A DNA stretch of 34,298 bases from Candidatus Bathyarchaeota archaeon BA1 (lineage in GTDB: Archaea > Thermoproteota > Bathyarchaeia > Bathyarchaeales > Bathyarchaeaceae): positions 1 through 34,298 of the forward strand of contig LIHJ01000085.1 of NCBI GenBank assembly GCA_001399805.1, read 5' to 3'. Made by a program: the position numbers and the translations under genes. Every line of letters begins with the position of its first letter. The stretch's first letter is position 1. Below the pieces are notes generated by a model. That model did not search any database. It was not told where the DNA came from and saw nothing but the letters and a program-made list of their open reading frames with translations. This document shows positions 27,768 through 33,875 of this stretch, piece by piece.

Positions 27768-28037
27768 TTGCCAGTTAGTACTGTTAGTAAAAAGGGTTTG
27801 ACCACTATTCCCAGCGAAGTAAGAGGTGCTTTAAAGATAAAAAAGGGGGACATGCTGGAATGGAAAATCGTCAAGGCTCACAATGAATTTATACTCCAAG
27901 TGAGGTTGATACCAAATCCATATGACTTCCTGAAAGGCAGGCGCAAAGACCCTGAGCTAACCTATGAAAAAATTGAGGATTTAGCGGACAAACTGATATT
28001 TGGGGAGTTAGGCGAGGAGAGGCATGCCAGTCATTGA
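27768..28037 (+). CDS. vapB: AbrB-family antitoxin (VapB-like)
   Basis: 89-residue antitoxin with an N-terminal SpoVT/AbrB swapped-hairpin DNA-binding domain: STVSKKGLTTIPSEVRGALK, then KKGDMLEWKI. The C-terminal part (about 50-89, with YDFLKGRRKDPELTYEKIED) would wrap around and block the toxin. It starts at TTG 27768; an AT-rich box (AGATATATTC, about 27740-27749) lies about 25 nt upstream, so it may be nearly leaderless. It overlaps vapC by 14 nt, the classic coupling. Such pairs repress their own promoter. Confidence 0.85.
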   Translation: MPVSTVSKKGLTTIPSEVRGALKIKKGDMLEWKIVKAHNEFILQVRLIPNPYDFLKGRRKDPELTYEKIEDLADKLIFGELGEERHASH

Positions 28038-28434
28038 GCTTGATATGCTTATAGCCTTTGTAAACCCGCTGGATAAGCATCACGCCATAACCAGCAACTT
28101 ATTCATGAAGATCAGGGATAGGCAAATAAAGAATGTTTCCACCACTGCGTCAGCCTACTTAGAATATCAGCTTATTCATAAAGCGCGAGGGTATGGAGAA
28201 AGTGAGATAAGAAGAGACCTCGAAATGTTCAGGGTATTCCCAAACCTCGGCGAAAGAAATCTTTCCTTAAACATATTAATCAAGGCTTCAGAGCTCAGAG
28301 ATAAATATGGCTTATCCTTTTTTGACTCCCTGCATGCAGCAACGGCGATGCTAACAGACCAAAAGGTCATATCTAGTAACCAAACGTATGATCGTATCGC
28401 GGGGCTGGTTAGATTAGATCCTCAAAGACTTTAA
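28024..28434 (+). CDS. vapC: VapC-like PIN-domain ribonuclease toxin
   Basis: 136-residue PIN-domain protein, the toxin partner of the upstream antitoxin. It opens MPVIELDMLIAFVNPLDKHH with the first acidic residue at D7. It has the second acidic position near the YLEYQL segment and the third in GLSFFDSLHAATAM. The usual fourth acidic residue, in an ISxD-like strand, appears as SSNQTYD, with Asn in its place, so activity may be reduced or use the nearby Asp. The target is probably tRNA or rRNA, by analogy. It sits immediately after a decayed vapBC pair, so one system may have replaced another. Confidence 0.85.
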   Translation: MPVIELDMLIAFVNPLDKHHAITSNLFMKIRDRQIKNVSTTASAYLEYQLIHKARGYGESEIRRDLEMFRVFPNLGERNLSLNILIKASELRDKYGLSFFDSLHAATAMLTDQKVISSNQTYDRIAGLVRLDPQRL

Positions 28435-29113
28435 TTAGATATCAGAATTGGTGGGCTTCACCGGTTTTAATACAACAACCCTCACTTCCAGTATTTTCTC
28501 ATCAACGAATCTGACGAAATTTTCAGCCGTGGGCGTCAGTACTGGAAAGGTTTGGTAATGCATGGGGATGACTATGGCTGGTTTGATGAGCTTCACCGCT
28601 TCTGCTGCTTCCCTTGCGCCCATTGCATAATAGTTTCCGATAGGGATCAACGCTACATCTGGTTTGTGAATCTCGCCGATGAGCCGCATGTCTCCGAAGA
28701 GTCCTGTGTCGCCAGCGTGATAGATGGTTTTTCCCTCCCCCTCTATGATGAAGCCCGTGGGCGCCCCTCTAGTGCAGGAATGGAAGGCTTGAACCATTGA
28801 TATCTTTATTCCCTTCACCTCGGTCGTCCCACCGATATTGATGCCGATTGTTTCTTTCACACCATTTTCCTGCGCAAAGGCACGGAGTTCCGGTATTGTG
28901 ATGAAGGTGGCTCCGGTCTGTTTACAAATGGGGATGGCGTCGCCGAGATGGTTCTCGTGGTCGTGGGTGGCACAGACGATGTCAGCTTTCTTGATGTCGG
29001 CAGCCCTTATAGGAGCCTTTGGGTTTCCGTTCAGCCATGGGGTCAATCAAAATGGTTTTGTTCGTTAGTTCGATCTCAAAACTGGCGTGTCCTAACCACC
29101 TTATCCTTCCCAT
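28435..29113 (-). pseudogene. UPF0173 metallo-beta-lactamase-fold hydrolase, frameshifted
   Basis: Metal-dependent hydrolase of the UPF0173 (beta-lactamase fold) family, about 226 residues if joined. The N-terminus from ATG 29113 reads MGRIRWLGHASFEIELTN and KTILIDP. At a run of four C (minus strand, 29039-29042) one extra base shifts the frame. The next frame gives the expected PWLNGNPKAPIRAADIKKAD, then THDHENHLGD with the metal-binding THxHxxH-type site, AGDTGLFGDM and MHYQTF to the stop at 28435. Only the one base separates it from an intact gene, so sequencing error and true pseudogene are both open. Confidence 0.8.
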
Positions 29114-29179
29114 ATAATTGTCCTACTTTTCTAAACCTTTTTAACCGTTTTTCCATTTAAAGGAATTGGCGTACGAGCG

Positions 29180-30082
29180 ATGGCAATCCCTGAAGAGGTT
29201 CTTCAAAAATATCAGCGGGCTGGGAAAATAGCCGCTGAGGTTCGGGAAGAGGTGAGGATGATAGTTCATGAGGGAATGCCCATCCTTGACCTTTGTGAAA
29301 AAACAGAGTCATTGATCCGAGAGAAGGGAGGGAAGCCAGCGTTTCCCTGCAACGTGTCTGTGGATGAGGTCACCGCGCATTACACCTCCCCTCCACAGGA
29401 CAGGCGGGCTATCCCTGAAAACGCCATTGTTAAGATAGACCTCGGTGCTCACGTGGATGGATTTATTGCTGACACCGCCGTTACCGTGTGCTTCAACCCA
29501 GAGTATGACAGCCTCGTGCATACGGCTGAAGAGGCTCTTAAGAGGGCCATTGAGATCCTTCGCCCGGGATTGTTTGTTGCGAGGTTCGGTTCAATTATTC
29601 AAAAGACAATAGAGGCCCACGGTTGCAAACCCATCTCGAACCTCACCGGGCATAAAATCGAGCGGTACCTGGTGCATGCGGGGAAGTCCCTGCCTAACGT
29701 ATCCCACATCTCCACCACCAGGGTAGAAGAAGGCGAGGTTTATGGGGTTGAGCCCTTCGTGACGCTCGCCAACGCTGTTGGCAGGGTGGAGAGCGGTCAA
29801 GAGGCGCATATCTTTCGATTTTTAAAGCAGAAATCGTTAAGGGATCCTCATGCCAGGCGCCTCCTCGACCACATCAAGGCGAATTTTCGAACCCTGCCGT
29901 TCACCGAGCGGTGGCTTGGCGGGGTTGTTCCACCCGGTCATTACAGGGCTGCCTTCTCTGAGCTTCTTTCCTCGAGGAGTTTGATGTCGTATCCCGTGTT
30001 TATAGAGGCGAGCCGCAAACCCGTGGCGCAGGCTGAGCATACCGTTTTGATCATGAGGGACGGGTGTGTCGTGTTGACCTAG
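29180..30082 (+). CDS. map: Methionine aminopeptidase, type II
   Basis: 300-residue archaeal MetAP2, which removes the initiator Met from new proteins. The metal ligands are visible: Asp in VKIDLGAHVDGFIADTAVTV (two Asp), His in NLTGHKIERY, Glu in YGVEPFVTLA and Glu in VAQAEHTVLIM. The active-site His is in EVTAHYTSPP. A type II insertion (about 195-260) is present. It is divergent from the UPF0173 gene. The last 4 bases overlap the convergent zinc-ribbon gene. Confidence 0.97.
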   Translation: MAIPEEVLQKYQRAGKIAAEVREEVRMIVHEGMPILDLCEKTESLIREKGGKPAFPCNVSVDEVTAHYTSPPQDRRAIPENAIVKIDLGAHVDGFIADTAVTVCFNPEYDSLVHTAEEALKRAIEILRPGLFVARFGSIIQKTIEAHGCKPISNLTGHKIERYLVHAGKSLPNVSHISTTRVEEGEVYGVEPFVTLANAVGRVESGQEAHIFRFLKQKSLRDPHARRLLDHIKANFRTLPFTERWLGGVVPPGHYRAAFSELLSSRSLMSYPVFIEASRKPVAQAEHTVLIMRDGCVVLT

Positions 30083-30483
30083 AGTTCCCTCCCTCCCTTT
30101 TCCTTAACCTCACGGTAGATGGAGGCGATCATCATTTTCTCATTGCACTTAGGGCAGGCCTCCGCCTCCTTGAAGATGTAGTCCCCACGCTGAAAGTCTC
30201 GAATATTCTTAAAACCACACTTTTGACACAGGGCTGTGGTGATGATTCGCTGAGGCTCAATCATGAGCTTGAGCATCCTCCTCCTTGTTTGAAACAGCAT
30301 GTATGATGAGAGGGAGATCCCAAAGAGGCTTATCATCATGAAATTGAGTACCTCGCTGAACCTTTGGCCTCTGTAGGAGTCAATTGCTTGATAAAGTGCT
30401 GTAACCGATAAGGCAAGCGTTACAATGATTATTGCAATGAAGAGGGAAGATATCCTCTTTGTCGGAGCGGGTGGCTCACCCAT
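30079..30483 (-). CDS. Membrane protein with C-terminal zinc ribbon
   Basis: 134-residue protein of unknown function. Two hydrophobic segments (about 13-33 and 46-63) form a membrane hairpin after a Pro-rich cytoplasmic start. The C-terminal half is a zinc ribbon with C-x-x-C twice (LCQKCGFKN and CPKCNEKM), joined by DFQRGDYIFKEAEA. Such proteins are common in archaea but uncharacterised. It lies 8 nt after the DUF1512 gene, so the two are likely one operon and may work together at the membrane. Confidence 0.75.
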   Translation of the reverse strand: MGEPPAPTKRISSLFIAIIIVTLALSVTALYQAIDSYRGQRFSEVLNFMMISLFGISLSSYMLFQTRRRMLKLMIEPQRIITTALCQKCGFKNIRDFQRGDYIFKEAEACPKCNEKMMIASIYREVKEKGGREL

Positions 30484-30491
30484 CTTTCCAC

Positions 30492-31613
30492 CTACTGTCC
30501 AATCCCTATGGTATTCCCTATCCCAGCGATTATGACAGCGTCCCCCCCTCTTGTTCGTTCCAAGATTAACCGCTTTATCCTTTCGATGGCGGCGTCCGCA
30601 GCGTTAAAGATTTCCTTGCGCATCGGCGAGACAGCGTCTCCAATGTCCTCCTTCACAATGATGGCGTTCACAGGGATCTTGTATTTGAGCACGGTTTCCT
30701 CGACCTTAAACTGCTCAACCCCGGGCCCACCAATCGCGACGCCCACCCCCTCAGCCACCTCACCTGGTTTCTCCCCCTCAAGCTTCAGCGCAGCGTCTAT
30801 AGCGATAATCGTGGCTATTCTCCCACCATTTTCCTCTATGATCTGCTTTATCGCCTCGCCTGGTTTACCCACGTTTCCACCGGGGCCCTCCGCCTTCAAG
30901 ACGTATGCTGTTCGGCCCTCGATGGGCACCTTGGCGACCACCATGTCCTTGGGCACTTTTGTTATTTCATGTCCATGTATGAGCTTGGCGGCGACAAGTG
31001 CGCCAGCACCATCACCTATGGGTTGACCGTAAGTGAAGGCTCTCAAGGCGCTGGCGTAGGCCTCTGCCTCCCGCATCACGAGGGGCAGCACCATCTGAAG
31101 CTGCATGATAATGTAGAGGCTCAGGGTTTTTTTGCCGAGCATGTAGAAGTGCCTTATCACCTTGTATATGATGTTTAAGGCGAGGGCAGCCTCCAGCGTG
31201 TTCTCTAGGTTGTTCACCTGGGTCTCGTCCGCTGCGGGCGCCATGAGCTTTACATCGTCCTTAAAACGGGCGTCGCGGACATCAAGCAGATGCTCCAGCT
31301 TCCAGACTATGCCTGAGGGGTCCATGTCAACAGGCGCTAGGGTCAAGTACTCTAGGAATTGGTCAACGCGGGCGGTTGGGTCCCCCTCCAGCCTCCCCAA
31401 CTCCTTGATAACCGATATGGCGGTTTTTCTCCCCTCATCCCTCATGAACTTGAGACGCCACAGGGAGCCCTCCACCTCCCTCAGCATCACCCACATCTGG
31501 ATGCGCTGACCATAAAATATGAAAACTACAAAGAATAGGAGCCAGGCTATCTGAAGAATCCAGCCAATAATATTGTCTTGTGTTGGAAACAGCTGCGATA
31601 TTTCCAGAGGCAT
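30492..31613 (-). CDS. DUF1512 archaeal membrane protein
   Basis: 373-residue protein that I recognise as DUF1512, an archaeal family without a defined function. One N-terminal membrane helix (about 17-35, IGWILQIAWLLFFVVFIFYG) is followed by a helical segment (about 45-190) and a Rossmann-like C-terminal part. The latter has Gly-rich stretches: GDGAGALVAAKLIHG, AEGPGGNVGKPGEAI, and the terminal GGDAVIIAGIGNTIGIGQ, which could bind a nucleotide. It is the first gene of a two-gene operon with the membrane zinc-ribbon protein. Confidence 0.8.
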   Translation of the reverse strand: MPLEISQLFPTQDNIIGWILQIAWLLFFVVFIFYGQRIQMWVMLREVEGSLWRLKFMRDEGRKTAISVIKELGRLEGDPTARVDQFLEYLTLAPVDMDPSGIVWKLEHLLDVRDARFKDDVKLMAPAADETQVNNLENTLEAALALNIIYKVIRHFYMLGKKTLSLYIIMQLQMVLPLVMREAEAYASALRAFTYGQPIGDGAGALVAAKLIHGHEITKVPKDMVVAKVPIEGRTAYVLKAEGPGGNVGKPGEAIKQIIEENGGRIATIIAIDAALKLEGEKPGEVAEGVGVAIGGPGVEQFKVEETVLKYKIPVNAIIVKEDIGDAVSPMRKEIFNAADAAIERIKRLILERTRGGDAVIIAGIGNTIGIGQ

Positions 31614-31703
31614 TATTCACACCCTCTTTCAAAAGACTATACATGGTCAGTAATAAATTTTGAGTATTTCCCCCCGTAAATACAATTTAAAACCAAGCTA
31701 AAT

Positions 31704-31863
31704 GGGCTGCCAGCTTTCCCGGCTTCGCGTGGCCGAGGACCACACTAACACCGGGAACGGAGCGCGGTTTAACTTCCGAGCTACCGATAAGAGGCGTCAC
31801 TTTCATGCGCCCTCATTTTCGGAACGGGATCGGGTGGGTCCCGCGCCCTATGGCCGGCAACCC
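31704..31863 (-). rRNA. rrf: 5S ribosomal RNA with a 37-nt insertion
   Basis: 5S rRNA on the minus strand. The terminal helix pairs GGGTTGCC at the 5' end (31856-31863) with GGCAGCCC at the 3' end (31704-31711). Conserved segments include GATCCCGTTCCGAA and CTCGGAAGTTAAACCGCG. The gene is 160 nt; the usual length is about 120-125. The excess is a 37-nt segment (31781-31817) in loop C; without it the RNA would be 123 nt. The rRNA genes are unlinked in this window. A weak TATA-like sequence lies near 31893. Confidence 0.93.
31781..31817 (-). other. Insertion in 5S rRNA loop C (intron or expansion)
   Basis: Read on the minus strand, the insertion sits between CCGAA and CTCGG, a conserved stretch that is normally continuous. 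It folds into a hairpin: GAGG(G)CG with CGCCTC. Its 3' part contains TCGG, which can pair with the exon CCGA, mimicking the normal CCGA/TCGG helix III. A bulge-helix-bulge can be drawn but is imperfect, and the canonical cut would leave two extra bases. It may therefore be a relaxed intron or a retained expansion, as known for Halococcus 5S RNA. Confidence 0.75.
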
Positions 31864-31917
31864 AAATAAGTTGGGAGCTCAATCCTCATTAAGTTTTCGC
31901 TCAAAGCCTACCAGAAA

Positions 31918-31928
31918 CCTATATATTC
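31918..31928 (+). promoter_or_regulatory. Box A promoter of the tRNA gene at 31953
   Basis: CCTATATATTC, a strong TATA box centred about 30 nt before the tRNA 5' end, the usual archaeal spacing. Being nearly symmetrical, it might also serve the divergent 5S gene. Confidence 0.6.
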
Positions 31929-32070
31929 AAAACATGCGAAGTGTTGAGTGATGGGGCCGTAGTCTAGGCATGGCTTCGGCAACACCGAGCCGCTGGAGAG
32001 GTATGACGACAATTAGCATGACAACATGCTAACCGTTAGGGGCTCCAGAATAGAGGCACACGGGTTTGCG

Positions 32071-32109
32071 GACCAAGAGCTGGGATGAAGAGCTTCTGGA
32101 GCGTGAGAA
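32071..32109 (+). other. Predicted anticodon-loop intron (37/38) of the tRNA
   Basis: 39-nt segment. The proposed BHB has central helix TTTG (32065-32068) with TGAG (32104-32107), mostly wobble pairs, and bulges CGG (32069-32071) and AAA (32108-32110). The central strand TGAG and the bulge CGG are the same as in the tRNA-Val intron of this window. Inside, CCAAGAGCT pairs with AGCTTCTGG (one mismatch) around a 9-nt loop. It occupies the canonical intron position. Confidence 0.55.
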
Positions 32110-32115
32110 ACCCGT

Positions 32116-32143
32116 AGGAACAGCATGACGCTGTTCTGGGTAG
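32116..32143 (+). other. Predicted variable-region intron of the tRNA
   Basis: 28-nt segment with a clean BHB: central helix ACCC (32110-32113) with GGGT (32138-32141), bulges GTA (32114-32116) and AGA (32142-32144), and inner helix GAACAGC (32118-32124) with GCTGTTC (32130-32136). The canonical cut joins CCCGT to AGGTC, the same variable-region sequence as in tRNA-Val here. An intron at this non-canonical place, together with others, is known mainly from Thermoproteales-type archaea. Confidence 0.65.
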
Positions 32144-32163
32144 AGGTCGTCGGTTCGAATCCG

Positions 32164-32178
32164 GCCGGCCCCATCAAA
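32164..32178 (+). repeat. Direct repeat, left copy (tRNA 3' end)
   Basis: GCCGGCCCCATCAAA, the 3' end of the tRNA plus five bases. It recurs at 33061-33075 with one difference (14 of 15 bases the same). tRNA 3' ends are the usual attachment sites of archaeal integrating elements. Confidence 0.5.
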
Positions 32179-32217
32179 GCCTATTTTGCTAAAAGAAGTA
32201 AATATGGGATTCTAAAT

Positions 32218-32430
32218 ATGGGATTTATTCTATTAAACAGGGATATTTCTGACCCCTTTGACTCTCAGAAGAAAGTTCCTGATCGATCAATTTCGCTCCT
32301 AGATTTGAACCTACAAGTAGCAAAAAGGCTCAGACCTGGGGTGAGAGGGAGGAGCAGGATCATGGGTGTCGTGAGCAAGAGGCGGAGGGGAAAAGCGTTC
32401 ATAAGTGAGGCTGGCGTGCATAACACTTAA
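32218..32430 (+). CDS. 70-aa basic protein, doubtful
   Basis: Short frame starting at ATG 32218: MGFILLNRDISDPFDSQKKV, continuing to LDLNLQVAKRLRPGVRGRSR and ending SEAGVHNT. The second half is strongly basic, which could mean nucleic-acid binding. I do not recognise it, and the ribosome-binding site is poor. It precedes the ribbon-helix-helix gene on the same strand. It could also be chance. Confidence 0.3.
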   Translation: MGFILLNRDISDPFDSQKKVPDRSISLLDLNLQVAKRLRPGVRGRSRIMGVVSKRRRGKAFISEAGVHNT

Positions 32431-32468
32431 ATGTATTTTAGTATACAAATATGTATAGAGGTATTTGT

Positions 32469-32810
32469 ATGAGAGCAGTTAAGAAATCTCGCCAAGTTGC
32501 CTGCACACTCCCCGTTAGAACTTATGAAAAGATAGGGAGACTAATCGAGGACGGAATGTTCCTAAACTATTCAGACTTCGCAAGGACGGCTATCGAAAAC
32601 GAGTTGGCTAGGATGGGCGCCATGAACCTCATAGAGATCAAAGATTACACCCTTGAGGAAGCCAAGAAACTAATACTGGAATACCTGCAAAATCATGGCG
32701 GGGAGGTTCTCCCAAGCGACATAGCAGACCACTACGGTATGGAATTAGACATCTGCTTCAAGGCAGTGAAAGCCCTCGTTGAAGAGAGAAAGGTCGAAGA
32801 GGCAAGCTGA
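32469..32810 (+). CDS. Ribbon-helix-helix regulator with C-terminal helical domain
   Basis: About 113 residues from ATG 32469, which follows GAGG by 8 nt; a TATA-like run lies about 30 nt further upstream. The N-terminal part, VACTLPVRTYEKIGRLIEDG then MFLNYSDFARTAIENELARM, is a ribbon-helix-helix DNA-binding fold (beta strand, two helices). The C-terminal part (LEEAKKLILEYLQNHGGEVL, SDIADHYGMELDICFKAVKA) looks like a winged helix-turn-helix. Such two-domain regulators are common on archaeal mobile elements. It is followed after 2 nt by a 57-aa gene. Confidence 0.78.
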   Translation: MRAVKKSRQVACTLPVRTYEKIGRLIEDGMFLNYSDFARTAIENELARMGAMNLIEIKDYTLEEAKKLILEYLQNHGGEVLPSDIADHYGMELDICFKAVKALVEERKVEEAS

Positions 32811-32812
32811 AA

Positions 32813-32986
32813 ATGACAATACATATTAAAGCTGGCGACACCCTAATCGGCGAGGTCGTCGTATACGAAGCCTCAAAAGTGACAGGCCCCTCTCTAATAG
32901 CAAAATCGGGAAAACACAGGGGATTAAGAGGAAAGCTTTACAACGCAAAATGCGTGATCCAAAAACCAATACGACTCCGGCACTAA
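32813..32986 (+). CDS. 57-aa basic protein downstream of the regulator
   Basis: Short protein starting at ATG 32813, 2 nt after the regulator stop, so co-translated with it. It reads MTIHIKAGDTLIGEVVVYEA then SKVTGPSLIAKSGKHRGLRG and ends in a basic strand IQKPIRLRH. The alternation of short strands with Gly turns suggests a small beta barrel. I do not recognise a family. The context suggests a partner or target of the regulator. Confidence 0.5.
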   Translation: MTIHIKAGDTLIGEVVVYEASKVTGPSLIAKSGKHRGLRGKLYNAKCVIQKPIRLRH

Positions 32987-33060
32987 CCTCGTTAGGGATT
33001 AGATGGATCCCACTAGACACCACCCATTATTTCGAATGTTTGAACAGAAAACTTAAGCTA

Positions 33061-33075
33061 GCCGGCCCCACCAAA
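33061..33075 (+). repeat. Direct repeat, right copy
   Basis: GCCGGCCCCACCAAA, matching 14 of 15 bases of the tRNA-end repeat at 32164-32178. It includes CCACCA, as a tRNA end with encoded CCA would. No complete T arm precedes it, so it is not itself a tRNA gene. Confidence 0.5.
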
Positions 33076-33253
33076 TTGAGCATCTATCGTTATTGAACCA
33101 AATTGCTTTGGCATAACTTACTGCGGCGCATCCTGCACTCAGGCCATAAGGGATAAACGAAAGGTATAAAGGGTTTAGTTAACTGTTTAAACTTAGGATG
33201 GGCCGGTAGTCTAGCTGGCTAACCTAAATAGGCCTAGGGACGGCGCCCTCACG

Positions 33254-33729
33254 GATGATGTAGATGTGCAAGAAAATAAATGAGACCGAACAGAACGAGA
33301 TAAAGACTTTGAGAGTAGCTGGAATCAGCTACAAAGAGATAGCCAAGAAAGTGGGTGTAAGAGTAGCGACAGCCTACAAATACGCCGAAGACGTTTCACT
33401 TTCCGGCGAGGCGAGACGCCGCTTGTTTGGGAAAATCAAGGAAAACCAGGTGAGGTTTGCTGAGAAATTTGCTAAACAAAGGGATGTGAAGGTATTGCAT
33501 GAGAGATTGACATTGCAGAAGGCACGCATAGTAGGTCATTGTATGTGGGATGGTAGCGTATCTTGCGACACTGTTAGATATAATAGCACGTCAAGGGCTC
33601 TAGTTGATGAGTTCGTCAATGACATGAAAGAGGTTTATGGTATATCACCAGACAAAATGAGCGAAATCAAAAGGTCGGAAAGAATGAAACTTGAATTCGG
33701 TCTATAAGCGTCATCTGCATCATTGAGAA
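33254..33729 (+). mobile_element. BHB intron of tRNA-Val carrying an ORF
   Basis: 476 nt with a canonical bulge-helix-bulge: outer helix GCGCC/GGCGC, central helix CTCA (33248-33251) with TGAG (33724-33727), bulges CGG (33252-33254) and AAC (33728-33730), and inner helix ATGATGTAGATG with CATCTGCATCAT (12 bp, one G-U). Ordinary archaeal tRNA introns are 15-100 nt, so this one is very long. It contains an HTH/LAGLIDADG-like ORF, which explains the size. Confidence 0.9.
33264..33707 (+). CDS. Intron ORF with HTH and a single LAGLIDADG-like motif
   Basis: 147-residue protein within the tRNA-Val intron. Residues 14-43 (KTLRVAGISYKEIAKKVGVR then VATAYKYAE) form a clear helix-turn-helix. Residues about 87-130 (ARIVGHCMWDGSVS, RYNSTSRALVDEFVNDMKEV) match the start of a LAGLIDADG endonuclease domain, with the acidic residue in WDG. 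Only about 60 residues follow the motif, half the usual domain, and a stop comes 22 nt before the intron ends. It is therefore either a degenerate enzyme whose second half was deleted, or a dimeric or maturase-like short form. The start ATG lies inside the intron stem. Confidence 0.72.
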   Translation: MCKKINETEQNEIKTLRVAGISYKEIAKKVGVRVATAYKYAEDVSLSGEARRRLFGKIKENQVRFAEKFAKQRDVKVLHERLTLQKARIVGHCMWDGSVSCDTVRYNSTSRALVDEFVNDMKEVYGISPDKMSEIKRSERMKLEFGL

Positions 33730-33875
33730 CGGCGCAGGTCGCAGGTTCAAATCCTGCCCGGCCCACCATCCTTTTGACTTCTCTAAAAGGAGGTTGAAAA
33801 TCGTTATCAAATCGTCGCCTACAAACATCTAGCTCCATTGTTTACTCAAGCGGAGAGGCAGCAATAAGATGAAGC

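Larger units (their letters stand above)
31953..32173 (+). tRNA. tRNA gene with several introns; isotype uncertain (Ala UGC-like)
   Basis: 221-nt gene closed by a perfect acceptor stem, GGGGCCG (31953-31959) with CGGCCCC (32166-32172), and a consensus T arm, GTCGG TTCGAAT CCGGC. The D arm starts TAGTCTAGGCATGG. Read with introns, the anticodon stem is ACGGG (32060-32064) with CCCGT (32111-32115), and the loop is TTTGCG plus A, so the anticodon would be UGC. The D stem could be GTCT/AGGC after removal of about 31974-32050. That gives a 77-nt tRNA. However, tRNA-Ala needs a G3-U70 pair and this has G3-C70, so the isotype is doubtful. The D-arm exon boundaries remain unresolved. No CCA is encoded. 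Confidence 0.7.
32174..33075 (+). mobile_element. Possible small integrated element next to a tRNA
   Basis: About 0.9 kb between two copies of the tRNA 3' end. It contains three short ORFs on one strand, including a ribbon-helix-helix regulator, a typical cargo of archaeal plasmids and viruses. No integrase is present, so it would be a remnant or a non-autonomous element. The right copy has CCACCA, like a complete tRNA end, as expected if it were the displaced original. The evidence is only the repeat and the gene content. Confidence 0.35.
33200..33768 (+). tRNA. tRNA-Val (CAC) split by a 476-nt intron
   Basis: Acceptor GGGCCGG (33200-33206) pairs with CCGGCCC (33758-33764), followed by A and an encoded CCA (33766-33768). 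The T arm is GCAGG TTCAAAT CCTGC. The anticodon stem is GCGCC (33243-33247) with GGCGC (33731-33735), and the loop is CTCACG plus C, so the anticodon is CAC (Val). The intron is at the canonical 37/38 position. The D loop holds about 16 extra bases (about 33222-33237); without them it reads GTCTAGCTGGCTAGGAC, a normal D arm, and the mature tRNA is 77 nt including CCA. That stretch may be a second small intron, but I could not draw a clean BHB for it. Confidence 0.9.

Noticed and set aside
32050..32115. Arg (GCG) or Gln (TTG) anticodon readings of the same tRNA
   Set aside because: Both put extra bases between the D and anticodon stems or in the variable region; the UGC register gives a five-base variable region with a clean BHB, although it needs one extra base at position 26.
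31953..32173. RNase P RNA, SRP RNA or tmRNA for the 221-nt structured gene
   Set aside because: The conserved RNase P core sequences and SRP helix 8 are absent, archaea lack tmRNA, and a consensus T arm and acceptor stem are present.
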